DNA of 64,000 nt, taken from Nonomuraea jabiensis (lineage in GTDB: Bacteria; Actinomycetota; Actinomycetes; Streptosporangiales; Streptosporangiaceae). The stretch lies in assembly GCF_014204795.1 (NCBI RefSeq), contig NZ_JACHMB010000001.1, forward strand, positions 1,860,001 through 1,924,000, given 5' to 3'. Positions 62,390 through 64,000 of this stretch are shown here, piece after piece; the stretch's first letter is position 1, and each line of letters starts with the position of its first letter. The position numbers were made by a program, and so were the translations under genes. The notes beneath the pieces were generated by a model that worked only from the letters and a program-made list of their open reading frames with translations, had not been told where the DNA came from and ran no database searches.

Positions 62390-63328
62390 GTGCGCATGGA
62401 CGGCGACGTGCTGCTGACGATCGGAGACCTGGCCCGGCGCACCGGGCTCACGGTGAAAGCCATCAGGTTCTACTCCGACCGCGGGCTCGTACCGCCCACC
62501 ACCCGCAGTCCCGCTGGTTACCGGTTGTACGACGTCGGCGCGCTGGTCCGGCTGGAGTTCGTGCGCGCGCTGCGCGAGCTGGGGATCGATCTGGCCACTG
62601 TGCAGCGCCTGCTGGAACGCGATCTTCCGGTGGCGCAGGTCGCCGAGGAGTACGCCGAGGCGCTGGACGTGCAGATCCGCATCATGCGGCTGCGCCGAGC
62701 CGTGCTACGCGCGGTGGCCAGACGGGGATCGACGTTAGAGGAGACGGAACTCATGCACAGGCTCGCCAAACTCTCCAACGAGGAACGCCACCGCCTCGTC
62801 ACCGACTTCATCGACGAGGTCTTGGGCGATCTCGACGCCAATCCCGAGTGGGTCGCGATGATGCGCTCGGCCATGCCGGACCTGCCCGACGACCCTGATG
62901 CCGCGCAGGTGGACGCCTGGGTGGAGCTGGCCGAACTGGTTCAGGACCCGCAGTTCCGCGCGGCGGTCCGCCGGCTGGCCGAATACCAGGCGGCCGAACG
63001 CGCCCAGGGCGACACCACGGGGCTGCACCACGAGCTCACCGAGGAGGTCCGCGACCGCGTCGGCGCGGCGCTGGCCGCGGGCGTGGACCCCGCCTCGCCG
63101 CAGGCGGCCGCCATCGTCGGCGCCCTCGCCACCCGATACGCGCAGACCTTCGGCCGCGACAACGACGCCCACCTGCGGGACTGGATGCTGGACCGCCTGC
63201 AGGCGGCCGACGAACCGTTCGCCGAGCGTTACCTGCAGCTGCTCGCGGTGATCAATGGCTGGCCGGTGCCGCCGAGCATGGCGCCGCTGTTCAACTGGTT
63301 CATTCAGGCCCTGCGTGCGGGTCGGTGA
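62390..63328 (+). CDS. MerR family regulator with large C-terminal helical domain
   Basis: 312 residues from a GTG at 62390 (AGAGGAGA 9 nt upstream); ATG 62396 is possible. MerR HTH: IGDLARRTGLTVKAIRFYSD and RGLVPPTTRSPAGYRLYD. After the coiled coil a roughly 190-residue helical domain (LMHRLAKLSNEERHRLVTDF, WMLDRLQAADEPFAERYL) resembles a small-molecule sensor, but no ligand is known. Bracketed by the two copies of the 37-bp repeat. Confidence 0.86.
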   Translation: MRMDGDVLLTIGDLARRTGLTVKAIRFYSDRGLVPPTTRSPAGYRLYDVGALVRLEFVRALRELGIDLATVQRLLERDLPVAQVAEEYAEALDVQIRIMRLRRAVLRAVARRGSTLEETELMHRLAKLSNEERHRLVTDFIDEVLGDLDANPEWVAMMRSAMPDLPDDPDAAQVDAWVELAELVQDPQFRAAVRRLAEYQAAERAQGDTTGLHHELTEEVRDRVGAALAAGVDPASPQAAAIVGALATRYAQTFGRDNDAHLRDWMLDRLQAADEPFAERYLQLLAVINGWPVPPSMAPLFNWFIQALRAGR

Positions 63329-63419
63329 GGTCGCTCTCCGCCTTGGATGCCGCCAGTATCCGCTCACGACGACGGCAGCGTAGGCGATATCCCGACGGCA
63401 GGCGCGTCGAGCCATCGGC

Positions 63420-63552
63420 TCAGCGCGGCTGCAGCCTCGGCGAGTCGTCGGCGCGCGTTCGCCAGGGCAGTGCGGTTCCTGCCTGCTGTCGGAAGGCGGC
63501 GCAGTTGTTCGCCGAGTCATCGATGAGCAGCGCGTCGTGGAAGGTCATGCCG
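63420..63552 (-). pseudogene. HAD-hydrolase C-terminal scrap
   Basis: The frame reads MTFHDALLIDDSANNCAAF, then RQQAGTALPWR and a stop. LIDDSxxNCAAF is motif IV of HAD-superfamily hydrolases. Everything upstream is missing. Confidence 0.55.
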
Positions 63553-63725
63553 TTCCGACTCAGGCCAAGGCCCGAAGATGTGACGGGACCTTCGCTCTCG
63601 AGTACCGCGATGTCGCTGGAACAGATGATGCCGGCGCAGGCGCAGGCCCACCGGGTCGGGCGCCGGGTCTTGCGTACCCGCCTGAAAGCGCTGGAGGAGG
63701 CCGTCGCGGTACGGAAGGGCAGCGA

Positions 63726-63762
63726 AGAAGATCGCTTCCCAGCTCAGAGGTGATCGTTTCCC
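63726..63762 (+). repeat. 37-bp direct repeat, copy 2
   Basis: Matches copy 1 (62147-62183) in both conserved blocks and in the 24-bp spacing between their starts; the 9-nt core differs. The 63553-63950 stretch around it has no recognised gene. Confidence 0.75.
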
Positions 63763-63950
63763 AGGGGTGGCTCCGGGTTGCCGGGCACGCTCGAGCGCCT
63801 CGACCTTCCTCGGCGGACCCACTGCCCCCTCCGCTGCGAGCCCTCACCGGACCAGGGGCTGAGGCCGCACCGGGACACCACGGCGTCGGAATAGACAATT
63901 TCCGACGTTGCCAGCACCCGCCGAGAGTGCAACGATCCCCTGAATCGGCC

Positions 63951-64000
63951 TGCTGCCCCACGTCTTCGACCCTTTCACCAAAGGGGACGCCGCCCGTACG
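63951..64000 (+). pseudogene. Histidine-kinase fragment at window edge
   Basis: The last bases code LPHVFDPFTKGDAART, the F-box/G2 approach of a sensor histidine-kinase ATPase domain. No start or upstream domain is present, and the frame is closed by TGA about 12 bases earlier. The gene may continue to the right, but its front is gone. Confidence 0.45.

Overview
The window is GC-rich actinobacterial chromosome. Third codon positions are strongly G/C, GTG and TTG starts are common, and one-component regulators (TetR, MerR, XRE, LysR, one AfsR/SARP) are dense. The order rpfB-like, tatD, metG, rsmI, pmt on the left matches a block conserved in actinobacteria (for example Rv1002c-Rv1009 of Mycobacterium tuberculosis). 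The large SARP-NB-ARC-TPR regulator, ECF42 factor, secreted pectate lyase and mycosin point to a filamentous actinomycete, probably Streptosporangiaceae or a relative; the genus is inference. No rRNA, tRNA, CRISPR array or intact transposase was seen.

Layout. 1-15.7 kb: end of an FG-GAP protein, an Rpf-type protein without its catalytic glutamate, tatD, an AfsR-like regulator with an FAD monooxygenase, metG, a polyprenol-phosphate sugar synthase-like GT2, a GT-C membrane glycosyltransferase, and two protein O-mannosyltransferases in inverted orientation on either side of rsmI. This looks like the core of a protein-mannosylation pathway. 15.8-29.5 kb: regulator/enzyme pairs, mostly divergent with a palindromic operator between them (MerR/metallo-beta-lactamase, TetR/PIG-L deacetylase, TetR-HAD/chloramphenicol-type MFS, FAD monooxygenase/TetR), plus an ECF42-YCII pair. 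The MFS gene has a leader peptide and a sequence that can mask its ribosome-binding site.

29.8-41.7 kb: proline iminopeptidase, a divergent pair of secreted proteins (one a zinc metallopeptidase relative with a destroyed HExxH), a VapBC pair, a PL9-type pectate lyase under a LacI-type operator, an antibiotic-resistance-type ABC-F protein, an SDR, and a mycosin-like protease with a proline-rich partner. 41.8-53 kb: F420 oxidoreductase, a twice-frameshifted FAD monooxygenase with its TetR, AKR/XRE pair, UDP-glucose dehydrogenase, LysR/MFS pair, a split-barrel flavin/F420 protein and a PP2C-like protein. Four genes in the window carry short in-frame tandem repeats.

53-64 kb becomes progressively scrambled. 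Small regulator operons (VOC/TetR, VOC-MerR, XRE-cupin-DUF6461/MBL, two MerR genes) alternate with gene debris: DUF5701 and DUF6461 remnants, a truncated dienelactone hydrolase abutting an asparagine synthetase scrap, HAD and histidine-kinase scraps, and a two-copy 37-bp direct repeat. This stretch looks like a plastic zone of repeated insertion and deletion.
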